From Streptomyces sp. SID5910 (GTDB lineage: Bacteria; Actinomycetota; Actinomycetes; Streptomycetales; Streptomycetaceae), in the NCBI RefSeq assembly GCF_009862125.1, contig NZ_WWHX01000121.1, positions 1-54,745 of the forward strand: a stretch of 54,745 nt of DNA, in the 5' to 3' direction. The notes below the pieces were generated by a model. That model was given only the letters and a program-made list of their open reading frames with translations. It was not told the origin of the DNA and did no database searches. Shown piece after piece: positions 48,414 through 54,745 of the stretch. Numbering within the stretch: position 1 is the stretch's first letter; every line of letters begins with the position of its first letter. The position numbers and the translations under genes are program-made.

Positions 48414-48757
48414 CCGAGACGACGTCGAGCGAGCTCGCCCGGATCACCCACGTCGAGACCGCCGCCGAGCGCACCGGCACCGAAGGGATCGGCGAACTCG
48501 CGGACCTGGCCCCGGCCGCCGCCGCCGCGCTGAACCTGCTCGCCGACGCCATCAAGCGCGGCCGCGCCGACCAGGACGCGATCGTCGAGGCCCTCAAGGC
48601 CGCGAAGATCGACGAGGCGTTCGCCGGTGTCCTCGACGCCGCCGCCGACTCGGTGATGACGTCCGCCGAAGACCCCTACGACTTCGACGACCGCCTGCAC
48701 GCCGACAACCTCGGCGGAGCGGCCTCCGACATCCGCCGCGTCTTCCACTGGCTCTGA
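48410..48757 (+). CDS. Unrecognised helical protein (115 residues)
   Basis: Not recognised. Acidic, all-helical (ADLAPAAAAALNLLADAIKRGRADQDAIVEALKAAKIDEAFAGVLDAA). GTGA overlap with the deoxyribosyltransferase-like gene. A terminator-like hairpin follows. Confidence 0.65.
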   Translation: MTETTSSELARITHVETAAERTGTEGIGELADLAPAAAAALNLLADAIKRGRADQDAIVEALKAAKIDEAFAGVLDAAADSVMTSAEDPYDFDDRLHADNLGGAASDIRRVFHWL

Positions 48758-48768
48758 GCCACCCTCAC

Positions 48769-48799
48769 GGGCGGCGGCCGAAATGCCAGGCCGCCGCCC
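48769..48799 (+). terminator. Hairpin before the Nudix gene
   Basis: GGGCGGCGGCC/GGCCGCCGCCC (48769-48779, 48789-48799). It may reduce read-through into the Nudix gene. Confidence 0.7.
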
Positions 48800-48800
48800 A

Positions 48801-48831
48801 TCAGACCTGTTAGACCCAACGACTCCAACCC
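48801..48831. repeat. Dispersed palindrome, copy 14
   Basis: CAGACCTGTTAGACCCAACG, directly after the preceding hairpin and before the Nudix ribosome site. Confidence 0.7.
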
Positions 48832-48844
48832 CTTGGGGGACCGC

Positions 48845-49567
48845 ATGACCCGCACCGAGACCATCCCCACCGAACGGCGCTCCTGGGCGGTGAACTGGCC
48901 GGAGTACACGCCCACGGACATCACGCCGCCCGAGCTGCGGCCGTCGGCGCTGGCCCACCACGTGCCCGACTGGGCCGAGGCTGCCCCCACGCCGACCGAC
49001 GTGTCGGACTGGCCGCAGCGCAGGGGCGCCGCGCTCGTGCCGTTCGAGCTCGACGCGCGGGGCTGGCCCCTGCACCCGCAGGGCCGCACCGGCCGCGCCG
49101 GCCGCAACTTGGGCCGGTGGGGCGAGAACGCCGCCGCCGACCCGATCGTGGTCGCGGGCACCGGCCGGGCCCGCCGGCTCCTGCTGATCACCCGGGACGA
49201 CATCGGCGTGGAGGCCATCTCGGGTGGCATGGTCGATCCGGGCGAGAGCGCCCTGAGCGCACTGGTTCGGGAGCTGCGCGAGGAGACCAGCCTCGACCTG
49301 GCCGACCACCGCCCCGTGATCCTCGGCAAGGGCGTCGTGGACGACTGGCGCAACACGGACAATGCGTGGGTCGCATCCCTCAGCGCCTTGTATCTGCTGC
49401 CCGCCCCGGTGACCGCCGTCGCGGGCGACGACGCGGCCGACGTGAACTGGTGGCCCTTCGGCTCCCTCGGCGAACTCGACGCCGCGATCACGGCCGCCGG
49501 ACGCACCCTCTACGCCGCCCACCGTCCCCTGCTCCAGCGCGCCCTCGACCACCTCGACCAGGGCTGA
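48845..49567 (+). CDS. NUDT9-like Nudix hydrolase (putative ADP-ribose pyrophosphatase)
   Basis: A 240-residue enzyme. Upstream of the catalytic part it has HPQGRTGRAGRNLGRWGENAAADPIV, the signature of NUDT9/TRPM2-type ADP-ribose hydrolases (GRTG..GRG.L.RWG.N.AADPI). The Nudix box GGMVDPGESALSALV then RELREE is complete. It would split ADP-ribose to AMP and ribose 5-phosphate. ATG 48845 after GGGGGA. Neighbours handle nucleotides too, so the group may process ADP-ribose or NAD breakdown products. Confidence 0.88.
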   Translation: MTRTETIPTERRSWAVNWPEYTPTDITPPELRPSALAHHVPDWAEAAPTPTDVSDWPQRRGAALVPFELDARGWPLHPQGRTGRAGRNLGRWGENAAADPIVVAGTGRARRLLLITRDDIGVEAISGGMVDPGESALSALVRELREETSLDLADHRPVILGKGVVDDWRNTDNAWVASLSALYLLPAPVTAVAGDDAADVNWWPFGSLGELDAAITAAGRTLYAAHRPLLQRALDHLDQG

Positions 49568-49608
49568 CACGCCCCAGCTCTACCGTGACGCCCCAAGGAG
49601 GGGACTGC

Positions 49609-50160
49609 GTGTACCAGAAGCTCACCGCCGGTACCGTCGGCGCGGCCCAGGAGATCATCGGCCGGGCGGCCGGGGAGATCGACACCGCTCTGCAGGCCCG
49701 CCCCGACGCCGACGAGACCACCCGTCCGCTGCGCATGAGGATCTTCCTCGTCCTGCCCGACCTCGAAGACGAAGGGCCCGTCTCTCCCCGTCAGTGCGCC
49801 GAAGGCTCGTACACCGAGCTCGCGGCGAACACCGTCCTGGAGGCCAGGACCATCCTGGACGCGGCGCTGAGCCGGATCGGCGTGGAATGCGCGCTGCGCC
49901 CGCCTCACCGCCGGCACCGCAGGGCGACGCAGGACCGGCCGTTGCGGGCCACCGTCCACTACGACCTGGCCGACCTCGACCGCGAGGGTCCGCTCAGCGT
50001 CGACGAGTGCCTGTTCATCCCGTACGAGGGCCTGCCGCCCGGCCTCCAGCCGCACAACCTGCACCCCGAGTACCGGATCCGCGACTGGCGGCCCGAGCCC
50101 CGCCAGCCCGCCCGGCGGCCGCGCCGCACGCTCCTGCAGCGTCTGCTCGGTCTGAACTAA
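49609..50160 (+). CDS. Unrecognised 183-residue protein
   Basis: Not recognised. GTG 49609 with AAGGAGGGG. It has an internal duplication: LRMRIFLVLPDLEDEGPVSPRQCAEGSYTEL near residue 45 and LRATVHYDLADLDREGPLSVDECLFIPYEGL near 120 share pattern and spacing, indicating two similar domains or lobes. Arg-rich C-terminus. Confidence 0.7.
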   Translation: MYQKLTAGTVGAAQEIIGRAAGEIDTALQARPDADETTRPLRMRIFLVLPDLEDEGPVSPRQCAEGSYTELAANTVLEARTILDAALSRIGVECALRPPHRRHRRATQDRPLRATVHYDLADLDREGPLSVDECLFIPYEGLPPGLQPHNLHPEYRIRDWRPEPRQPARRPRRTLLQRLLGLN

Positions 50161-50180
50161 CGGAGCACGTCAGAACCGGT

Positions 50181-50208
50181 CAGACCCGTTGGACCCAACA
50201 GGCTCAAC
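50181..50208. repeat. Dispersed 3'-end palindrome, copy 15
   Basis: CAGACCCGTTGGACCCAACAGG, 20 bases after the stop at 50160 and just before a long hairpin. Confidence 0.75.
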
Positions 50209-50211
50209 CCT

Positions 50212-50240
50212 GGCCCCGTCCGTGAATCGCGGACGGGGCC
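50212..50240 (+). terminator. Hairpin containing GTCCGTGAATCGCGGAC (palindrome copy 3)
   Basis: GGCCCCGTCCGTGA pairs with TCGCGGACGGGGCC (one G-T pair). It combines the 17-base palindrome family with extra stem. Confidence 0.75.
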
Positions 50241-50329
50241 TCGGCGTGCCCGGGCCGAATCCCGCCGCCCGGCCCACGGGACCGGTCACCATGGCGGCGT
50301 ACCACCGCGTCGACGAGGAGAACTGTGCT

Positions 50330-50515
50330 GTGATCCGTGCCTACCACCGGCTCAAGGGCGGCGCCGCCCTGCTCGGCGCCGTCGGTCCCGGCCTGTCCGG
50401 ACCGTTCGGGAGCTGGCCCGCCGACGGCGGCTGCGAGGACGAGGACCAGGAGCACGAGCAGCTCGCCGGCGATCCGGGCGCCGGCGGCGCGTTGGACGGG
50501 GCGAGCGGCGAGTGA
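50330..50515 (+). CDS. Possible small protein (61 residues)
   Basis: Weak call. GTG 50330 has GAGGAG about 10 bases upstream; ATG 50291 is an alternative start. The frame gives a short Gly/Ala helix then an acidic tail. An antisense frame is equally long, so it may be non-coding. Confidence 0.3.
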   Translation: MIRAYHRLKGGAALLGAVGPGLSGPFGSWPADGGCEDEDQEHEQLAGDPGAGGALDGASGE

Positions 50516-50564
50516 GGAGCGGGGCGGTGCGCCGCCGTGGTTGGGCCGGGCGCACCGCCCGCCC

Positions 50565-50924
50565 TCACGATCCGACGGCCGTGTCCGTCCGGCTCCGGCC
50601 GCGAGAGCGCCAGCGGTCGAGCAGGGCCGTCAGCAGGCCGCGCTTCTGGGCGCGCTCGACCCGGGCCTCCCACTTCTCGACCGTGCGCGTCTGGTAGCCG
50701 GTCCGCTCGCTGATCTCCTGCGGGGAGACGCCGGCCTCCACCGCCCGCGCCGTCGCCTCCCGGGCCCGGGCGGTCAGCCGGAGCCCCGCCTCGTAGTGCT
50801 GGGTGCGCTGACGGCCGATCTCGTCGAGCTCGCGCAGCACCTGGTCGTCCCCGTTCGCCTCCATGCCGCCGATCTTGCCCGCCCGGCCGGACGTCGGCGG
50901 GCGGAACCCCGGAACATGGCGCAC
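50565..50924 (-). CDS. HTH protein (119 residues)
   Basis: GTG 50924 is chosen because GGAGGG lies six bases upstream; ATG 50864 has no ribosome site. A helical N-terminal part leads into GVSPQEISERTGYQTRTVEKWEARVERAQ, a sigma/resolvase-like helix-turn-helix, and a basic tail. A GTCCGCGA-type near-palindrome lies 13 bases upstream of its start, so it may regulate itself. Confidence 0.75.
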   Translation of the reverse strand: MRHVPGFRPPTSGRAGKIGGMEANGDDQVLRELDEIGRQRTQHYEAGLRLTARAREATARAVEAGVSPQEISERTGYQTRTVEKWEARVERAQKRGLLTALLDRWRSRGRSRTDTAVGS

Positions 50925-50936
50925 ATAGCACCCTCC

Positions 50937-50953
50937 GTCCGCGAACCGCGAAC
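50937..50953. promoter_or_regulatory. GTCCGCGAACCGCGAAC near-palindrome, copy 4
   Basis: One arm position altered from the perfect 17-base element at 24788 and 36721. It lies between divergent genes starting at 50924 and 50985. Confidence 0.6.
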
Positions 50954-50984
50954 CTGCCCGACCGGCCCGGAGGGGGCCGTTACG

Positions 50985-51440
50985 GTGGCGCCCATGACGC
51001 ACCAGGACGACACCCTCGACGCGGCCGACGAGGCACCGGAGCGGCCCGGCGCCGCCCAGATGATCGACAGCGCGTTGCGGGCGCTCCGCATCGACCCCGA
51101 GGGAGGCGGAGCCCTGGAGCGCCCCGCCATCGCGGCCGGACGCCTGCTTGCGGCCGCCGAGATCCTCGCCCGCACCCTCACCTCCGTTCCCAGCGACCCG
51201 GACGGCGAGCAGAGCACGGACGACTTGATGCACGGCTTCTACGGCACGGTCGTGGCGTTCAGCGCCGGGATGCCCGAGGGCGCCTCGTCGGCCCTGCGCG
51301 GCGCGCTGCTGGAGGACCGGCTGCGCCGCGCCGAGAAGCAGGCCGACCTCACTGGCGAGGAGGCCGACCAGCTCAGCTCCGCGCTGAACATCGCCCTCGC
51401 CCAGACCCGGCGGCTCCGTATCCAAGGCGGCATCCTCTAG
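50985..51440 (+). CDS. Unrecognised helical protein (151 residues)
   Basis: Not recognised. GTG 50985 (GGAGGGGG eight bases upstream) or ATG 50994. Helical, Ala-rich; ends with SALNIALAQTRRLRIQGGIL. Convergent with the gene at 51472, with a dispersed palindrome between them. Confidence 0.7.
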   Translation: MAPMTHQDDTLDAADEAPERPGAAQMIDSALRALRIDPEGGGALERPAIAAGRLLAAAEILARTLTSVPSDPDGEQSTDDLMHGFYGTVVAFSAGMPEGASSALRGALLEDRLRRAEKQADLTGEEADQLSSALNIALAQTRRLRIQGGIL

Positions 51441-51445
51441 CCCAG

Positions 51446-51482
51446 GTCAACAGGGGTTGGACCCGTTGGGCTCAATGGGTCC
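51446..51482. repeat. Dispersed palindrome, copy 16
   Basis: GACCCGTTGGGCTCAATGGGTC with further half-core AACAGGGGTTGG upstream. Between convergent genes; reaches into the end of the minus-strand gene. Confidence 0.7.
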
Positions 51483-52212
51483 ATTCCTCGGCTGCGGAGC
51501 TCGTGCCGTGGCGGGCGGCGCGCAGTTCGGCCAGGAGCGCCAGGACCTCGTTGCAGGCGGCGGCCGCCGGGGTGCCGACGGGCAGCTCGGCGCCGTAGGA
51601 GTCGAAGACGAGGCGCAGCTTGGAGAGCCGGGCGGCGAGGCCGGGACCGTCGAGTTCGCGGTGCCAGCCAGCCAGCCTCTCGGCGGGCGCGGTACGGGCC
51701 AGCTGCTCCCACTCGTCGTCGAGGCAGGCCAGGGACCACACGGCCGCGCGCAGCCGCGCTTCGTTCTCGCGGCTCCAGGCGGCACCGGCCCGGTCGCGGG
51801 CCCGCTCGGCGCGCTGGCGCTCGGGGTAGCGGTCGCCGCGGTAGGTGGCGGCGTCGCGCTGCAGCCGTACGTACCGGCTCTCGGCGCTGGAGCGGGTGGC
51901 GAGCCCGAGGGAGTCGGCGACCTGCTGCCAGGAGGCCCCGCGCTTGCGGGCGGCCCGGGTGAGGTCGCGTTCCAGGGTGTCCAGCGCCGCCCGCGCCTCG
52001 TCGAGCTGGGTGAGCGCGGCCAGGACGTCGTCGGCCGGCACCTCCGCCTGCTCCCCGTCGTCGAGGACGCCGTATCCGTCGGCGGCCGCCCGCACGGCGT
52101 GCATCACGCGGACCGGGTCGATCCAGTCGCGGCCGCCGCTGTACCGCGCCAGCAGCAGCGCCTCGGCTTCCTGCAGTCGCTGCTCACGGGTCTCGTAGTC
52201 GGGCTTCGCCAT
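51472..52212 (-). CDS. Regulator-like protein with HTH (HSP18-regulator-like)
   Basis: A 246-residue protein from ATG 52212. The segment AARKRGASWQQVADSLGLATRSSAESRYVRLQRDAATYRGDRYPERQRAERARDR has the helix-turn-helix and RYLRL-type hinge of the Streptomyces HSP18 transcriptional-regulator family. The rest is helical. Its last residues (EEWTH) come from the dispersed palindrome. Target unknown. Confidence 0.72.
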   Translation of the reverse strand: MAKPDYETREQRLQEAEALLLARYSGGRDWIDPVRVMHAVRAAADGYGVLDDGEQAEVPADDVLAALTQLDEARAALDTLERDLTRAARKRGASWQQVADSLGLATRSSAESRYVRLQRDAATYRGDRYPERQRAERARDRAGAAWSRENEARLRAAVWSLACLDDEWEQLARTAPAERLAGWHRELDGPGLAARLSKLRLVFDSYGAELPVGTPAAAACNEVLALLAELRAARHGTSSAAEEWTH

Positions 52213-52421
52213 GGCGGGCAGCCTGCCACCGGCCGCACCGCGCCCGCGAACCAGGGAGCCGTTCAACCGTTGAAGGTCACATATGCGGATGATCTAGCCC
52301 AAACGATGCCCTGACCTGGCCGGACGTCCACGCCCCCAGTCCGGGCGATCATGCGGAACAGGCCCGAGATGAGGCGTGAAGGGGGACAGGAGCGCCGATC
52401 TCCGCCCCGGCGTCGGGGAGT

Positions 52422-52470
52422 GCGGATCAAGCTCTGAGAGCCGCACAGGGCCGCTCAGAGCTTGATCCGC
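52422..52470. terminator. Hairpin with 17-bp arms
   Basis: GCGGATCAAGCTCTGAG/CTCAGAGCTTGATCCGC (52422-52438, 52454-52470), perfect. Inside the gene-free region, so it may be an RNA structure rather than a terminator. Confidence 0.7.
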
Positions 52471-52604
52471 CCCGCTCTTGTAAGTCGCCGCGCGAAGCGC
52501 GTCTGTAGTCATCGGCGCAGCCGATGGGGCTTGGAAGGTCGTGCCCGTAGGGCTCCTTTCATGCCTTGACCTGCACTTACTTCCCCAGGGACGCCCCACA
52601 GCGA

Positions 52605-52634
52605 GGCCCCGTCACCCGAATGGGTGACGGGGCC
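52605..52634. terminator. Hairpin with 13-bp arms
   Basis: GGCCCCGTCACCC-GAAT-GGGTGACGGGGCC, perfect arms. Confidence 0.75.
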
Positions 52635-52815
52635 GAGCCCCCTACTAAGGGCTATTAACAGGCCCTTGCGCTCATTACCGGCCGGTGTTGTCACGCACCT
52701 GACCAGCGGTTTCCCGGCTTTCCGCCGTCCCGGGGCGGCCTCACAACCTTGGCCAGCAACGCGAGGGGGTCAAGATCATTTACGCCGGAATGGCTCCGAA
52801 AGGTCTCCTGACCTG

Positions 52816-52851
52816 GGGTGTTGGGTGCGGTGCGAGCCGCACCCAACACCC
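52816..52851. terminator. Hairpin with 15-bp arms
   Basis: GGGTGTTGGGTGCGG/CCGCACCCAACACCC (52816-52830, 52837-52851), perfect. Confidence 0.75.
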
Positions 52852-53169
52852 GGATCGAGGGCGCAGGGGCCAGTTAATAGCCGGGCAGTCAGGTTGGGCG
52901 CGGCCCGCCGGCGGACGATCAGCGGGCGGCGAGCTGCTTGCACGGCCCGCCAGCCGAGAGGCCGCTGTGCGGCAGCGGCTCCGACAAAGACGGCAGCAAC
53001 GAGGCGGCGGTCCTCCGGCGCAGCCGCGTCTCTCTCCTCGCCGTCCGTCGCGGCCGGGGCCACCGACACCGGTAGCGGTGTGCCCGGTGGTGCGGGAGAG
53101 AGAAGAACTTATTGGGGGGGCTTATTAGGGGAGCGCGTTTCCCCAGGTCAGCGACGCGCCGTCGTTTTT

Positions 53170-53280
53170 TTTCCGACGGGTCCGGTCGGAAATCCGTCCA
53201 GGTCGGTCGGAAAAACGGCCATCGAAACGACCTGCACTGATGCCGCATCATCCCTGGTCGTTTCGATGGCCGTTTTTCCG
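53170..53280. repeat. GTCGGAAA boxes and 25-bp inverted repeat
   Basis: TTTCCGAC (53170-53177), GTCGGAAA (53185-53192) and GTCGGAAA (53206-53213) precede a perfect 25-bp inverted repeat (53208-53232, 53256-53280) whose 23-base loop has its own TGATG/CATCA arms. The right arm runs into bases 1-15 of the window. Iteron-like boxes beside a long cruciform suggest replication or recombination function. Confidence 0.7.
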
Positions 53281-53341
53281 GCGAGCGGTCCACCGGCCCC
53301 CCGCTCCCGGGGCGCCGCCGGCCGCCGGGCGGGAACGACAG

Positions 53342-53371
53342 CGCCCCCGGCACGGAGGTGTGCCGGGGGCG
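53342..53371 (-). terminator. Copy of the 77-106 hairpin in the overlap
   Basis: Same hairpin as at 77-106, repeated by the assembly overlap. Confidence 0.75.
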
Positions 53372-53428
53372 GAGCCGGTGTGTGACTACGAGGGTCACAG
53401 TGACAGCCGGAGCGGACAACGTCGCGGC

Positions 53429-53764
53429 CTAGAACTGGCCGTGGTCCTTCCGGTCCTGGGCCGCCTTCTCCCTGGCCGTACGCACCTGCAGGAGGCCCGC
53501 GTCGATCAGCCGCTGGAACCCGGCACGCAGGCCCGCCTCGTCGACGTCGACCCGGTCGCCGAACGGGAGATCCAGCAGGCCGGTCACCATCTGGTCCAGG
53601 TCGACCTCGGCGAGGCGACCGGACCACTGGGTGAACTTCACGTACAGGCCCAGGTCGGCCAGCGACAGCCTCGCGTCGTCCACGACCTCCCCCGGCACCA
53701 GCACGACGTCCGCCGCCGTCTTCGTGTGCCGCACCGTCGTCGAGAACTCCGGCTCCTCAGCCAC
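53429..53764 (-). CDS. Small winged-helix-like protein (overlap copy)
   Basis: Identical to the gene at 164-499, repeated because the circular molecule was written out beyond its closing point. Same GTG start with AAGGAGG upstream. Do not count as a second gene. Confidence 0.75.
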   Translation of the reverse strand: MAEEPEFSTTVRHTKTAADVVLVPGEVVDDARLSLADLGLYVKFTQWSGRLAEVDLDQMVTGLLDLPFGDRVDVDEAGLRAGFQRLIDAGLLQVRTAREKAAQDRKDHGQF

Positions 53765-53879
53765 GTGCCCCTCCTTCATGTCGGTCCTGAACCCTCACAT
53801 GCCGACGGACCCGAAGTCCTCGGGCCGCCGGTTCCTCACGAACATCCCGCTTTGATTCGTACGCAGGTTCGATTTTCGG

Positions 53880-54745
53880 TCAGGAAACGTCGGCCGCCAT
53901 GTCGACGAACCGCGAGTAGTGGCCCTGGAAGGCGACCGTGACGGTGGACGTCGGCCCGTTGCGGTGCTTGGCCACGATCAGGTCGGCCTCCCCCGCACGG
54001 GCCGACTCCTTCTCGTACGCGTCCTCGCGGTGCAGCAGGATCACCATGTCCGCGTCCTGCTCGATCGAGCCGGACTCGCGCAACTCGCTGATCTGCGGGC
54101 GCTTGTCGGTGCGCTGCTCGGGGCCGCGGTTGAGCTGGGACAGGGCGATGACCGGGATCTCCAGCTCCTTGGCCAGCAGCTTGAGGTTGCGGGACATGTC
54201 GGAGACCTCCTGCTGACGGTTCTCCTGGCGACGGCCGGCGGTGCCGGACTGCATGAGCTGGAGGTAGTCCACGATCAGCAGGTCGAGGCCGCCCTTGGCC
54301 TGCTTGATGCGCCGGGCCCGCGAGCGGATCTCGGTGAGCGACAGGTTCGGGGAGTCGTCCACGATCAGCGGGGCGCCCTCGATGTCGGGCGTGCGCTTCG
54401 CCATCCGGTCCAGGTCCTCCTCGGTGACCGACCCGGCCCGGATGTGGTGCAGCGCCACCCGCGACTCGGCGCTGTAGAGGCGCTGGGTGATCTCGGCGCG
54501 GCCCATCTCCAGGGAGAAGAACGCCGAGGTCAGGCCGTGCTTGATCGAGGCGGAGCGGGCGATGTCCAGGGCGAGGGTCGACTTACCCATGGCCGGGCGG
54601 GCGCCGATGACGATGAGCTGGCCGGGCTGCAGACCGTTGGTCATCGCGTCCAGGTCGAGGAAGCCCGTGGGGATGCCGGTCATCTTGCCGGTGCCCTTCA
54701 TCCGGGCGTCGAGCTGGTCCCAGAAGTCGGGCACGTCCTCGCGGA
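53880..54745 (-). CDS. dnaB: DnaB helicase, 3' part (overlap copy, cut by window end)
   Basis: Identical to 615-1480, the C-terminal RecA-like half of DnaB. It lacks the start only because the window stops. The intact gene is at 615-2018. Confidence 0.93.
   Translation of the reverse strand, partial: REDVPDFWDQLDARMKGTGKMTGIPTGFLDLDAMTNGLQPGQLIVIGARPAMGKSTLALDIARSASIKHGLTSAFFSLEMGRAEITQRLYSAESRVALHHIRAGSVTEEDLDRMAKRTPDIEGAPLIVDDSPNLSLTEIRSRARRIKQAKGGLDLLIVDYLQLMQSGTAGRRQENRQQEVSDMSRNLKLLAKELEIPVIALSQLNRGPEQRTDKRPQISELRESGSIEQDADMVILLHREDAYEKESARAGEADLIVAKHRNGPTSTVTVAFQGHYSRFVDMAADVS

Larger units (their letters stand above)
52213..53428. other. 1.2-kb gene-free region, best candidate for the replication origin
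   Basis: No ORF has convincing codon bias. It holds a TTCAACCGTTGAA palindrome (about 52262), four strong hairpins, A+T-rich patches (near 52640-52680, CTATTAACAGG, and 53106-53130, two CTTATT-G-run units) and the repeat cluster 53170-53280. On the circle it lies directly beyond the end of the rep-dnaB operon. Both features fit an origin. Confidence 0.6.
53266..54745. repeat. Terminal redundancy, right copy (circular overlap)
   Basis: Second copy of bases 1-1480. It holds the small winged-helix gene and the 3' part of dnaB again. Treat it as assembly overlap rather than gene duplication unless long reads show otherwise. Confidence 0.95.

Noticed and set aside
11094-51482. Dispersed palindromes as insertion-sequence ends
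   Set aside because: No transposase gene, no target-site duplications visible, and copies are short single palindromes rather than paired ends.
53429-54745. Second winged-helix and dnaB genes as true duplicates
   Set aside because: Identity over 1,480 bases up to the exact window end is better explained by circular overlap.
1-54745. tRNA or rRNA genes
   Set aside because: No cloverleaf-like sequence with a recognisable T-arm and acceptor stem, and no rRNA-like sequence, was seen by eye; a tRNA scan would be needed to exclude a diverged one.

Overview
The window is a G+C-rich, tightly packed actinobacterial replicon, most likely a conjugative plasmid from Streptomyces or a close relative. 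The signs are third-codon G/C bias, many GTG starts, GTGA/ATGA start-stop overlaps, rare TTA codons, GntR/UTRA regulators, an FtsK-type transfer ATPase and small actinomycete-type plasmid proteins. The first 1,480 bases recur at the end (offset 53,265). The simplest reading is a linearised circular assembly of 53,265 bp with its overlap left in, so the genes at 53429-54745 are the same genes as those at 164-1480.

Layout. (1) 1-3988, minus strand: replication module with a Rep-like winged-helix protein carrying a Lys/Ala-rich linker, a DnaB helicase and a small winged-helix protein. The gene-free stretch 52213-53428 with many inverted repeats lies just beyond it on the circle and is the best origin candidate. 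(2) 4123-6920, minus strand: three GntR/UTRA-family genes (one without its DNA-binding half) and a GNAT acetyltransferase. CTTCC-N4-GGAAG operators sit in front of one regulator gene and on both sides of the promoter that faces the transfer genes. (3) 7492-24000, plus strand: a long transfer/establishment cluster of small membrane and coiled-coil proteins, a DUF2637-like protein, an FtsK/TraB-like DNA pump and a cluster of ATGCGACG repeats right behind it (candidate clt). Next come a repeat-rich DUF4097-like protein, a PycTM-like membrane protein and a GGDEF protein. (4) 24199-29306: a broken Uma2 nuclease gene, a putative oriT and a large MobF relaxase-helicase. (5) 29438-43124: an XRE regulator with a flavoprotein, two replication-relaxation-like winged-helix proteins, a complete tyrosine recombinase and many unrecognised genes. 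(6) 43506-43641: a nested inverted repeat. (7) 43725-45911: an HTH protein and a ParA/small-ParB-like partition pair. (8) 46051-52212: a degenerate tyrosine recombinase, a nucleotide-metabolism operon (HIT protein, deoxyribosyltransferase-like protein, NUDT9-like Nudix hydrolase) and small regulators.

Two networks stand out. First, three promoters (about 15.95, 18.61 and 47.43 kb) carry the same palindrome GCCAAC-N5-GTTGGC between -35 and -10. They drive the DUF4097-like gene, the PycTM/GGDEF operon and the HIT/deoxyribosyltransferase/Nudix operon, which suggests one repressor over a nucleotide-signalling programme. The GGDEF gene also has a TTA codon at codon 9, a likely bldA dependence. Second, about 16 copies of a palindrome near YCTGTTRGNCCCAACRG sit at the 3' ends of genes all over the plasmid. 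Several lie in longer hairpins whose two arms change together. All functions are inferred from reading the sequence; no database search was run.
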